Of a stretch of 64,000 bases of DNA, positions 17,391 through 26,600 are shown piece after piece. Position 1 is the first letter of the stretch; each line of letters opens with the position of its first letter. Origin of the DNA: Planctomycetota bacterium (GTDB taxonomy: Bacteria > Planctomycetota > Planctomycetia > Gemmatales > Gemmataceae); NCBI GenBank assembly GCA_021807595.1, contig JAKBCS010000003.1:28624-92623 (forward strand). Direction: 5' to 3'. A program made the position numbers and the translations under genes. The notes beneath the pieces were generated by a model. It saw nothing but the letters and a program-made list of their open reading frames with translations. It was not told the DNA's origin and did not search any database.

Positions 17391-18170
17391 CAAATCGGCG
17401 ACTCGACTCGACCGAATTGTGAAGATGCTCTTGACAGCGAGCAACACCTTTTGTATTAGCCCCACCCTCGCACTTAACGCATGGACTTGTCTGGGCGACG
17501 CCGATCTCGGCCAAGCGTCTTTCCCTTTTGGGGACGATCGCTTGCCGAGGAAGGATACCGTCGTCAATCGTGGGGCGATCCGCGCGAAGGGGTTCGCGCG
17601 GAGTTCGTGCAAATGCGAGACGTGGCCGTTGGGTGGCACGGGGGGCGAACGCGCAATCCGCGCGCACGGAGCGCTCGCGCCGAACGGCAACGACGAAGGG
17701 ATCGACGTACAAAAACGTGATTTTCTCTTCAGGGAACCACGGCGAGTCGTCGATAGAGGATTAGCTAACGGCCCCTTTTGGGCCGTCACGGACGGGGGTT
17801 TGGCAAGAGGGGGTTCGGTGCCCGCGAGGGCGAGCAGAGAATGCGACGAGCCGCAAACCGCTCCGACGACGGGGGAGTCGCGGAGTGGACCACGATACGG
17901 CTTCGCAAGCTCCAGAACGACTGTGAAACCAGGGGACGCCGGCTCGGCGTTGCCAACCGATTGAGGCGAAACGCGGCGGTTGGAATAACGGAAGACGCAT
18001 CGCGAGCAACCGGCTCGCAACGAACGCTTCCCAGGTATCGACAGTCCGACTTTCTTTCCCAATTGTCTCCGCTCGGAGTGCGAGCGTCGAAAGCGACGCC
18101 GTCCGCTCTGCGCACGGGGAACGATTGGGTGGGACCGAATGACCACTTGCCTTACAGCAGGGAGGAGTCC
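17391..18170. other. 780-bp region upstream of the sigma factor gene, no gene found
   Basis: The overlapping ORFs here (for example 17229-18251 minus and 17371-17964 plus) are low in hydrophobic residues and match no fold I recognise. One short hairpin is present, ACGGCCC CTTTT GGGCCGT at 17768-17786. The stretch next to it is rich in G and contains many short runs. It could be a long leader, a small RNA locus or decayed DNA. Confidence 0.4.
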
Positions 18171-18947
18171 ATGGCGACACATGTGGACGTGGATATTCAG
18201 CAAGTTTGGCGCGAGTATCGAGCGCATCCGAGCATCGAGTTGCGCAATCAACTCGTCGAACGCTATTTGCCGCTCGTCAAATACAATGCCGAGCGTATTT
18301 GGGCGCGATTACCCGATGGCGTCGATCTCGACGACCTCATCAGCGCGGGAGTCTTTGGCCTGATGGATGCCATCGACGCCTTCGATCTCGAACGCGGCGT
18401 GAAGTTCGAGACCTATTGCGTGCCGCGTATCCGAGGTGCCATGCTCGACGAGCTACGCACCATGGATTGGGTGCCGCGGCTGGTTCGCAGCAAGGCGACG
18501 AAGATGGAAGAAGCGCGCAAAACGCTCGAAGCCGCGCTCGGTCGCCCGCCGCGCCCCGATGAAATGGCCCTACGACTCGATGTCAGCATCGACGAGTACA
18601 ACAAAATGGTCGGCGATGCCACTGCCGTTAGCCAAGTCAGTCTCAACAAAAAATGGTACGAGACCGACAGCTACAAAGACGTGCGCGAGATCGACATTCT
18701 CGAAGACAAGAAGGCCGAAGATCCCACGCACCGTCTGCAAAACCGCGATCTGATGCGGCTCGTCACACGCGGCCTAAACCGCAACGAGCGGCTCATCATC
18801 ATTCTTTACTATTACGAAGACATGACGATGAAAGAGATTGGCGCGACGCTCGATCTCAGCGAGTCTCGCGTCAGTCAGATGCATTCGAGCATCGTTGCCC
18901 GTTTGCAAACGCAGCTGGCGCAGCGGCGTCCCGAGTTCAGCAATTAA
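18171..18947 (+). CDS. RNA polymerase sigma factor, FliA/WhiG family
   Basis: 258 residues from MATHVDVDIQQVWREY with GGAGGAG 4 nt before the ATG; the long ORF start at 17778 is rejected for that reason. Region 2 (LVERYLPLVKYNAERI, DLDDLISAGVFGLMDAIDAF, FETYCVPRIRGAMLDELR), region 3 (about 115-165) and region 4 (MKEIGATLDLSESRVSQMHSS) are all complete. The RIRGAMLDELR and WVPRLVR segments are those of the FliA/WhiG group that controls flagellar or developmental genes. Flagellar genes are absent from the window, so the regulon is unknown. No anti-sigma factor is adjacent. It has an unusually long upstream region. Confidence 0.92.
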   Translation: MATHVDVDIQQVWREYRAHPSIELRNQLVERYLPLVKYNAERIWARLPDGVDLDDLISAGVFGLMDAIDAFDLERGVKFETYCVPRIRGAMLDELRTMDWVPRLVRSKATKMEEARKTLEAALGRPPRPDEMALRLDVSIDEYNKMVGDATAVSQVSLNKKWYETDSYKDVREIDILEDKKAEDPTHRLQNRDLMRLVTRGLNRNERLIIILYYYEDMTMKEIGATLDLSESRVSQMHSSIVARLQTQLAQRRPEFSN

Positions 18948-18973
18948 ACGCTCGATACCAAGGTCGGTGCCAG

Positions 18974-19007
18974 AGTTGCCGGGTGGATACATCACCGCCC
19001 GGCAACT
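18974..19007. terminator. 13-bp hairpin between convergent genes
   Basis: AGTTGCCGGGTGG (18974-18986) pairs with CCGCCCGGCAACT (18995-19007) with one wobble position and an 8-nt loop. The right arm overlaps the stop codon of the Nudix gene. It is placed to end both the sigma factor and Nudix transcripts. Confidence 0.65.
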
Positions 19008-19422
19008 AGCGCTGCCGGTTCGCCGAGCAGAAGGGCATCGCCTCGCGGATCAATTCGCGCAAACCGGCGTCGTCGATACGTTGGATGGCTTCCTCGGGGA
19101 CGAGCCAACAGCGTTGGCGAAGGTCGCGTTCCGGCCAGCGTTCGGCCACGTCCGTCACATTCATTACGAAAATCGTGACGTGACAAGTAAAGCCCGACTT
19201 CTCGTAGAGATAAGTGCCGATGGGATCGGACTGTAGCACGCCGACCAAGCCGGCCTCCTCCCATGCCTCTTGCAAGGCGATCTCCGCGGACGACTTACCC
19301 GGTTCCAAACAGCCCTTGGGCACTACCCAGCGTTTGCCGCCGCGCGAAGACACGACACAAATACGATCGCCATCGATCGGAATGACGCCGGCTTGACGAA
19401 TCACACTTGAAGAGCTTGGCAT
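19006..19422 (-). CDS. Nudix hydrolase
   Basis: 138 residues from MPSSSSVIRQAGVIPID; the upstream 31 residues of the long ORF are not Nudix-like. The Nudix box reads GCLEPGKSSAEIALQEAWEEAGL. The central EAWEEAGL metal-binding core is intact, but the first Glu of Gx5E is Lys and the Arg of REUxEE is Gln. The preceding KRWVVPKG is typical of the diphosphoinositol-polyphosphate/Ap4A-type subgroup. It probably hydrolyses a nucleoside or inositol diphosphate. The real substrate is unknown. Convergent with the sigma factor gene. Confidence 0.85.
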   Translation of the reverse strand: MPSSSSVIRQAGVIPIDGDRICVVSSRGGKRWVVPKGCLEPGKSSAEIALQEAWEEAGLVGVLQSDPIGTYLYEKSGFTCHVTIFVMNVTDVAERWPERDLRQRCWLVPEEAIQRIDDAGLRELIREAMPFCSANRQR

Positions 19423-19566
19423 GTCGATCCCCGCGCAACCAAGAAATCTCGCCTCTGTATAAAATGTCCTAAAAGGCACTGCCGGGTCAAGAAGGGTTCG
19501 CGCATTTTCGCGCAATCTACTTGTCTTTCTGAAGAAATGGGATGTGTGCCAAGATGTATCGCCCGA

Positions 19567-20229
19567 TCATTGCGGCGCGCCCTCGCGGAATGTGTCGGGA
19601 GGAGGTTGCCGATCGTCTTCGGGACGAATGCGGTCGTCTTCGGATGTCGGCCGCTGGCTTGGGGTGTGGCGGGAGTCGTTCCAGCTCTCGCGCGCCAAGT
19701 CGTCGAGCCGTTCCGGCGCGACGTGCCATTCGTCCTGATAGGCGTTCACAAACTCTTGAGCCACCCCGACGAGCGTCATGTCCCGATCGGTGATCTCCCT
19801 GGCCCGAATGGAGTTGAACTGCACCACGACGGCGAGAATCACCCAAAGGATTAACATCACCACGGAGCCGACGCACAAGAGTCCTCCCAAATCGTCGCCC
19901 CTGGCATTGTTGTCGAGCGACACGGCCCAAGTGACTCCGCCAAGCAAAAGGATGCCGAACAGGCTGCCGACCACCAAAAGCTGTCGTGCGAGCCAATGGT
20001 TTTTATGCGCCTCGCACAGCGGGGCCTCGACCGTTCGCCGTTTGGTAGTGACGGCCGCGACGATCGCGAAGGGGACCAGCCCGCAGACAAAGAGTAGAAT
20101 CCACACCCAAGATGGAAACCAAGAGAATCGCTTGCGCTTAAAAAGCGCCGCGGGTTCGCCGCATTGCATGCACAGATCCGGCAACGCGGTCACTCGCTCG
20201 TCGCCAGAGTACAATCGTAGATCTGCCAT
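19567..20229 (-). CDS. Zinc-ribbon membrane protein of unknown function
   Basis: 220 residues from MADLRLYSGDERVTALP. A CxxC half-knuckle (LCMQCGEPA) and a nearby Cys-His pair (PLCEAHKNHW) may bind zinc. Four hydrophobic segments follow or interleave (VWILLFVCGLVPFAIVAAV, LLVVGSLFGILLLGGVTWAV, GLLCVGSVVMLILWVILAVV), so an integral membrane protein is expected. The last 60 residues are charged and Pro-rich (TPSQRPTSEDDRIRPEDDRQ) and probably disordered. Function is unknown. It lies divergently from truD with 91 bp between the starts. Confidence 0.75.
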   Translation of the reverse strand: MADLRLYSGDERVTALPDLCMQCGEPAALFKRKRFSWFPSWVWILLFVCGLVPFAIVAAVTTKRRTVEAPLCEAHKNHWLARQLLVVGSLFGILLLGGVTWAVSLDNNARGDDLGGLLCVGSVVMLILWVILAVVVQFNSIRAREITDRDMTLVGVAQEFVNAYQDEWHVAPERLDDLARESWNDSRHTPSQRPTSEDDRIRPEDDRQPPPDTFREGAPQ

Positions 20230-20320
20230 AACCAGTTCTCCGAGGTTGCCCAACGCGGTTGGTAAAGCGATAGTAGGCGGTTGCATTTATTTGGTCAAGT
20301 AACGTAGCGAGACATTTTCC

Positions 20321-21397
20321 ATGAGCGCATCGATCTTCGATCCTTTGACCCTGCCGCCCTTGTGGACGGCGGATCTGCCCGGCATCGGCGGACGTATCAA
20401 GGTGCGACTCGACGATTTCGAGGTCGAAGAGATTCCGGCCTATCCACCCTCTGGCGCGGGCGATTATTTGTACCTCTGGATCGAAAAGCGCGACATGGGG
20501 GCCGAGTTTTTCGCGCGGCAAGTGGCGCGTCGATTGGGCGTGGATGCGGCGGAGGTCGGCACTGCGGGGTTAAAGGATCGCCGCGCGGTGACACGGCAAA
20601 TGGTATCGGTGCCCGCCGTCGTCGAACCGCGCCTGAACGAGTTGGAAGGGGACGGCATACGTCTGTTGAGCGTCAACCGCCATACCAACAAGTTGAAGCC
20701 GGGCCATCTGCACGGCAATCGATTCCGCATCGTGGTGCGCGAAGCCCACGCCGATGCCGTTCGCCGGTTGCCGCCTTTGTTGGAGCGCGTGCGCCGCGAT
20801 GGCTTGGCCAATTTCTACGGCGAACAACGCTTCGGACGCGAAGGCGAAACGGTCCTCCTCGGCTTATCGATGTTGCGGAGAGAGCCGCCGCCGGAGGGGG
20901 CGGGCGCGAGCATCCGTAAGCCATTTCTACGCAAGTTAGCGCTGTCGGCGGCGCAATCGGCCCTGTTCAATCACTATCTGGCCGCACGCATGAAAGAGGG
21001 GCTTCTGCGAACCGTGCTTCGCGGTGATGCCATGGCGCGTTGGCCCTTCGGTGGGATGTTCGTGGCCGAAAATGTCGTGCGCGAACAAGAACGCTTGGAG
21101 GCGCGCGAGATCGTCGGTGCAGGACCAATGTTTGGACGGAAGATGTTTCGGGCCGCCGAAACTGCCGCCGAGCGCGAGGCAACGACACTGGCCGATTCCG
21201 GATTGACACCGATGGCCTTCCACGACTTCGGCAAACTTCTCTCCGGCACGCGGCGGCACAATCTCGTTTATGTGGATGATCTTCAGGCCGAAGTGGAAGC
21301 GGAAGGCGTTCGATTGTCCTTCAGCCTCCCAGCGGGCAGCTACGCCACCGTCCTGTTGCGCGAACTCACCAAGAGCGACCTGTCCAGCAACGATTAG
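20321..21397 (+). CDS. truD: tRNA pseudouridine(13) synthase TruD
   Basis: 358 residues, the normal TruD length. The catalytic Asp lies in AGLKDRRAVTRQ near residue 85. Other family motifs are KVRLDDFEVEEIP near residue 25, HTNKLKPGHLHGNRFRIVVR near residue 127, and FYGEQRFGREGETV with the TRUD domain following. The enzyme converts U13 of tRNA (mainly tRNA-Glu) to pseudouridine in the cytoplasm. Bacterial TruD is known from proteobacteria and scattered other phyla. The gene appears to be transcribed alone and ends at a hairpin before the convergent gene. Confidence 0.94.
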   Translation: MSASIFDPLTLPPLWTADLPGIGGRIKVRLDDFEVEEIPAYPPSGAGDYLYLWIEKRDMGAEFFARQVARRLGVDAAEVGTAGLKDRRAVTRQMVSVPAVVEPRLNELEGDGIRLLSVNRHTNKLKPGHLHGNRFRIVVREAHADAVRRLPPLLERVRRDGLANFYGEQRFGREGETVLLGLSMLRREPPPEGAGASIRKPFLRKLALSAAQSALFNHYLAARMKEGLLRTVLRGDAMARWPFGGMFVAENVVREQERLEAREIVGAGPMFGRKMFRAAETAAEREATTLADSGLTPMAFHDFGKLLSGTRRHNLVYVDDLQAEVEAEGVRLSFSLPAGSYATVLLRELTKSDLSSND

Positions 21398-21411
21398 CCT
21401 CGACGAAGACA

Positions 21412-21449
21412 AGCCGGAGGGGAAGGGCAACCAACGCCTCCCTCCGGCT
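21412..21449. terminator. 10-bp hairpin between convergent genes
   Basis: AGCCGGAGGG (21412-21421) pairs perfectly with CCCTCCGGCT (21440-21449), between the stops of truD and the minus-strand secreted protein. The loop is 18 nt and no T-run is evident. Confidence 0.5.
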
Positions 21450-21482
21450 CGCGAAATCGAGCGATGTTCGTTCTCCGTCGGG

Positions 21483-21953
21483 TCAACGCAGGCCGAACCC
21501 GAAAGCGGAGAAATAGGGATTGTAGGTAACGATATTGTAAGGGTTGTAGTTGTACGGATTGTAGTAGGGTATGCCCGTCGTCACATACGGATTGTACGTT
21601 GGATAAAAATAGGGGTTAAAGGGGTTGTAGAGGGCATTGTACAGCTGTGTCTGAATCCGCAAGGTGTTCAGAGCCGCGACTTGGTTGAGGTTCAAACCCA
21701 GCGGCGTGTAAGTGAACGAGTTGGCATAGGGTATGATGGGCGGCGGGGTGGCCACGAACGCGCGCGGCGGGATGTACGGAACCACCGGCGGAACGTAAGG
21801 CCGAACCATGGGAACGAAGGGCCGAACCGGAGCATAGGGCCGGATCGGTCCATAGGGTGGACGAAACTGAGCCTGGATCGAAGCCTGCGACAACGCGAGG
21901 CCGACTAGTCCCAGCAGCGATACCAAACCGAAGAAACGCCAAGAACGGTTCAT
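21483..21953 (-). CDS. Secreted Tyr/Pro/Asn-rich low-complexity protein
   Basis: 156 residues from MNRSWRFFGLVSLLGLVGLALSQASIQA, a clear signal peptide; the ATG at 21953 is chosen over the long ORF because of it. The mature protein has two low-complexity parts: a Pro/Arg/Tyr-rich part with short imperfect repeats (RPPYGPIRPYAPVRPFVP, PYVPPVVPYIPP) and a Tyr/Asn/Pro-rich part (YNPYNYNPYNIVTYNPY). No Cys residues are present. Such proteins could be structural, adhesive or wall-associated. I cannot assign a family. Confidence 0.7.
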   Translation of the reverse strand: MNRSWRFFGLVSLLGLVGLALSQASIQAQFRPPYGPIRPYAPVRPFVPMVRPYVPPVVPYIPPRAFVATPPPIIPYANSFTYTPLGLNLNQVAALNTLRIQTQLYNALYNPFNPYFYPTYNPYVTTGIPYYNPYNYNPYNIVTYNPYFSAFGFGLR

Positions 21954-22245
21954 GGGAGATTCCTCTCTGCGATTAGGGCCGGCAAATGCACCACCGTCTG
22001 CCCACTCGACTCTTCCGCATAGTCTCATTATGAGCGATTGTCGTACCGAACACGAGCCTTTTTTTGACATTGGCACGACGTTGGACATAACCGTATTCAA
22101 ATCATTAGGTTGCATCAAATGCCCTCGCTCGGTATTTGCCGACGAATCTCTAAGTGTCGCGGAAAGACACAACGGAATGTGTCAAGATGACACGGTTTAT
22201 CCAAGCGAGGACATGCGGAGCGCGTCCAAATCGGATCGTGCCTTC

Positions 22246-23307
22246 TCACTTCAAAATGGGCAGGTCTATCGTGCGTTTCGCTTGCAAGGCCGGGTCGAAC
22301 AGTTGGCGCGTGGCTTCGGAGTCAAGGTTGTCTTTGGTGACAACGTATTCGCCGGTACCGAGATTCATGCCTCCGCCGGAGACATCGACGCCTTCGAGAT
22401 GCTTCACCAGCGTCCATACGCCGAGGTAGCCCATGCGATAGGGATCTTGCACGATCGTGCCGTCGATGTCGCCTTCGCGGATCGCCTGTAACAGGGGTTC
22501 AGAGGAATCGAAGGCCACGAATCGTACTTTGCCGTTAAGCCCCTGACTGCGCAGCGCGTTGAGCATTCCGGAGGAACTGGACTCGTTCACCACGAATAAG
22601 CCATCCAGTTGGTCCCTGAATCGCAGCAGCAGCGGCCCGGCGTTTTTCTCGGCCTCGTTCACGGTCGCGCCGGCATACTGATCGGACGACAGCAAGGTAA
22701 ACGACTTTCCGGATTTCTTTTGTTCGTCAAGATAGTCGAGGAATCCCTGCTCGCGCTGTTCGGTGCTTTCGGAGCCTACGGCGTAGCGAAGCAGGGCGAT
22801 GTGGGGATTGCTTTTGCCGTCTTTGTCCAGCACTTCGAGAAGGCGTTTCGCGGCCAGACGGCCACCGTTGTGGTTGTCGGTGGCGACGTACTTGACGATC
22901 AGATTGGGGCGATCCTTCAATCGTTCCGCGTCGAGCCCCGAGTCGATGATGACAACGGGAACGCCCTTTTCCACCACATCGGCGACACAATCGAACGTGC
23001 GTTTGCTGTCCTGCGGCGCGAGTACCAGGCCATTAATTCCCGAACCGACCTTGAGATTGACGAGATTGATTTGCTCGCGTCCCTCGTTCTCCTTTTGCGG
23101 CCCGTCCCAATCGATGGCCACGGAAACGCCTTGGGCGCTGAGGTCGGACGCCGCCCGCTCCGCGCCGCGATGGATCGACTGCCAGAATTCGTGCGTCAAT
23201 CCTTTCGGAATCACGGCGATGCGGTATTTGACATCGGCGCGGGGCGGGCCGCACCCGGAGAGCAGCGCCGCAACGGCGGCCACGAACAAATAAGCCTTTC
23301 GAGGCAT
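22246..23307 (-). CDS. Substrate-binding lipoprotein of the ribose/galactose type
   Basis: 353 residues from MPRKAYLFVAAVAALLSGCG; the lipobox LSGC predicts a lipid-anchored protein, and the earlier ORF start precedes it. The body is a periplasmic-binding-protein fold of the sugar ABC family: VIPKGLTHEFWQSIHRGAER at the N-terminus, VVIIDSGLDAERLKDRPN, RLLEVLDKDGKSNPHIALLR, and the hinge-side FVAFDSSEPLLQAIREGDID with GTIVQDPYRMGYLGV. It should bind a monosaccharide or related ligand outside the membrane. The matching ATPase and permease genes are absent, so this is an orphan receptor or its transporter lies elsewhere. Confidence 0.88.
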   Translation of the reverse strand: MPRKAYLFVAAVAALLSGCGPPRADVKYRIAVIPKGLTHEFWQSIHRGAERAASDLSAQGVSVAIDWDGPQKENEGREQINLVNLKVGSGINGLVLAPQDSKRTFDCVADVVEKGVPVVIIDSGLDAERLKDRPNLIVKYVATDNHNGGRLAAKRLLEVLDKDGKSNPHIALLRYAVGSESTEQREQGFLDYLDEQKKSGKSFTLLSSDQYAGATVNEAEKNAGPLLLRFRDQLDGLFVVNESSSSGMLNALRSQGLNGKVRFVAFDSSEPLLQAIREGDIDGTIVQDPYRMGYLGVWTLVKHLEGVDVSGGGMNLGTGEYVVTKDNLDSEATRQLFDPALQAKRTIDLPILK

Positions 23308-23636
23308 GGTTTCCCCTTCCTCACGATGCGGCACGGTATTTCGGCGGTGTCTTTAAGGTAGTGGCTGTGTCCAAAGGGGTCAAGCCGATGGTGGGAAAGG
23401 ATCGCCGCGATGCACGGAGGAGGTTGAGGGGCAAGCCATATGTGTAGCTCTTCTTGCCCAGAGTGCCGAGGGAAACAGGCTTTCACAAGGGTTCTTTACC
23501 CGTTGCCGCGTCCTCGAATGAGTCTCCTCGTTGACGAGGCCGTGTCCATGAGGCTATAATTGGGAGAATTTGTATTCGGCCCATAATGCCTCGACGGCAA
23601 AGTTTCGTTTCGCGGAACTCTTTTCTTGGGAGTGCC
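23308..23636. other. 329-bp divergent intergenic region
   Basis: This space separates the sugar-binding lipoprotein gene from the receptor-like kinase gene and must hold promoters for both. I see no strong sigma70 pair, repeat or ORF. A possible earlier ATG for the kinase gene is at 23586. Confidence 0.35.
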
Positions 23637-26600
23637 ATGTCCTCGGAATCCGCCGCAAAAGGGCCGCGCCGGAACATCCGGATCGGCAAATATGAAGTCC
23701 TCTCGCACATCGCCACGGGGGGCATGGGAGCCGTCTACAAAGCGCGCGATACCGAGAGCGGCGAAGACGTTGCCTTGAAGGTGTTGTCGCCGGAGATGGC
23801 GGCCAAACCGGTGATGGTCGAACGCTTTCGCCGCGAGGCCAAACACGCCGCCAAACTGCGCCACGAAAATATTGTCACCCTCCACGAGTTCGGCGAAGCC
23901 AATCGAACTTACTATCTCGTCATGGAGTTCGTGGACGGGATCGATCTGCACGAGTTCAGCAATAAGCAAGGCCCGCTCGACCCCAAGGAGGCACTGGAGA
24001 TCGTTCTACAAGCGTGCCGCGCGCTCGATCACGCCTATCGCCAAAACGTCGTGCATCGAGACATTAAACCGTCGAATTTTCTGTTGACGGAGCAAAACGG
24101 CAAGCGCGTGGTCAAACTGACCGATCTCGGTCTGGCGCGCGAGGCGAATAACGAAGAGTTTCGCGTTACCCGCGCCGGCACGACCGTCGGCACGCTGGAC
24201 TATATGTCGCCGGAACAGGCGCGCGACAGCGGTTTGGCCGACATTCGCAGCGATCTCTATTCCCTCGGCGGCACTTGGTATCATTTGCTGTCCGGGCACG
24301 CGCCGTTCCCCAAGGGCGGACTCGGCGAGCGTCTACACCGCATTCTCAACGAGATTCCGCTGGACATCCGCGCCTGTAATCCCCACGTCTCCGAAGACAT
24401 GGCCGCCGTCGTGCATCGCCTATTGGCCAAGCGCCCTTCGCAGCGCTATCAAACGCCTGCGGAGTTGCTGCGCGATTTGGAAGCCTTGCAACGCGGCGAA
24501 GTACTGTTGTCCCCGCGCCAAGCCTTAGAACACCTCGCGCAACAGGAAGAAACCCCGCCCAAACCGCCGAAGAATAAGAAGGCTTCTCGCTCCGCCGACG
24601 GTCGCCGTACTCCGCGCTCCGTGTCCAATCGCGTCCGCGTCGATGGCAAATCCAGTAAATCGACGATGGAAGTTCCCATTCCCGAGGACGAAAGGACGAA
24701 GTCGCCCTATCTCTGGTATGGTATCGGTGGTGCCGCTGCGATTGTTGCGCTGGTGGCTGGGATACTCGTCCTTTCGCTGCGACACGGACGTGAGGACGAG
24801 CTTCGAGTCGAGCAGACGCCGAATTTCGAACCGGTGCCGCAACCGCCGAGCCAGGTTCCAGTGTTCGTGCCGCCCAATCCCAAGCCCGATCTGGTTCCGG
24901 GGACCGTCCTCAAGACGGGCGAGAATCCTCCGGTTGCGGCTCCGCCGAAGAAATCGACTTGGCCGTCTCTCTATCGACGAACGGAGAAGATCGATGTCGC
25001 AGCCCTACGAAAGGAGATCGAAGCGCCGTGGACCGCGCCGACGGTGAGCGGACCATCGGTACGGCTTGTGGTCGGTCGATTGCCTTCCGATCCCTCCGGT
25101 AAGACGTTCATTTCGCTCGCCGCCGCTTGCAAGGAAATCCCCCCCGGCGCGACGGGGATTGTCGAATTGCGAGACAATGGCCCTTTCTACGACCTTCCGG
25201 CCGCGCTGGACGGTCGCAGTCTGGTGATTCGCGCGGCCAAGGGGTATCATCCGTTGTTGGTGTGGGATGTGCCGCGCATGTTGGACGAACAACGCCTCGC
25301 CCGACGCAAGCCGGAGGAAACCTTTCCTTCGCCGGTGTTTCTCGACATCAGCCGAGGCGACCTTACGCTACAGGGCATTCAGCTGGCGTTCCAATGGCCC
25401 GATTCCCCCTCTCAAGGCGCGACTGTGTTGCGCGTGCGGGACGGCGATTTGAACCTCGAAGACTGTACGTTTTCCGTGGGCGGCAAGCCGCGCGACGGAG
25501 CGACCATCGCCCAATTCCTGGAATCGCCCGATCCCGCGACGCCTCCGGCGAAGAGAAACGATATTCACGCTCGCAAATGTCGCTTTAGCCGTTGCTATCT
25601 CCGCGGTGCGAGGATGTCAGTTCTCGATGTGAAGGCTCCCGGCTCCCACATTCTGTTCGACCATTGCTTGCTCGTCGGCGACGAAATGCCGCTACTGCGC
25701 ATCGGAGCGGCGCACAACCGCGCCGTTCATCTGCACGCCGCCCGCTCGACCATGATTTGCGGCAAGACGTTCCTCGAACTGCACCCAGTAGACATGCTGG
25801 ATCGCACGCCGGCCCTCGATTGGCTGGGCTGGGATCTGTTACTGACGCGCAAGAATCCCGAAGTCGGCGGCGAATTGGTGCGCCTGAGTGACGGCATCGA
25901 AACGAGCCGCATGACTTGGCGCGCCGTCAACTGCTTGTATGGAGGTTGGAGCTATCTGTTGGCAGGTAGCACCACCGTGGCGGCGACGGACCTATCGGGC
26001 TGGCATCGACTGTGGAACCAAGGCGAAGGCGATGCCGTGCAGAGCGATCGTTGGCCGACCGCCGTTTTTCCCGAACTCGCCGAGGTTCCAGCCAATACTT
26101 ATCGCAACGCCGACACTCCGGTCGCCTTCGCCGCCAGTACCAGCGACGAACAACTGCTCGGCTGCGACCTGTCGCGTTTGCCGCCAGCCCGCGACAATTG
26201 GCTCTCTCTCACCTTCGACCGCTATCCGTTTCTCGTTCCCGAAGCGCCCGAAGAATCTGCGCCGCCCGAGATTCTTCCGAACGGCGATGGCATGTATCAC
26301 GGCGAGCGTTTGATACTCGACGATAAATCGGATCTCGGTGTCTATCTGGCCAAGATGCGAACCTCCGCGCGCTTCGCACCGGAAATTGTCCTCCATCTGG
26401 GCGGCAGCGGGAACATCCTGACGACACCCATTCGGCTCAAAGGCTGCCATCTTACCCTCTATTTCGAGCCGCCCGAAGGCAAGAAGGAGCCGCTCGCACT
26501 CGTACCCGCCGGTCGTGCCGTCGCCGAGGGGCTATTTGACGTGGAAGATGGGAATCTCACCATCATCAATGGCAACCTTCGTTTCACCAACGCGGCGGAG

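Noticed and set aside
17229-18251. 340-residue minus-strand ORF across the sigma factor leader
   Set aside because: Arg/Ser/Pro-rich composition without hydrophobic core, overlapping the sigma factor and channel genes on the other strand.
22071-22086. Sigma54-like TTGGCACGACGTTGGA
   Set aside because: The spacing between GG and the second element is one base short, the final GC is GG, and no plus-strand gene follows it.
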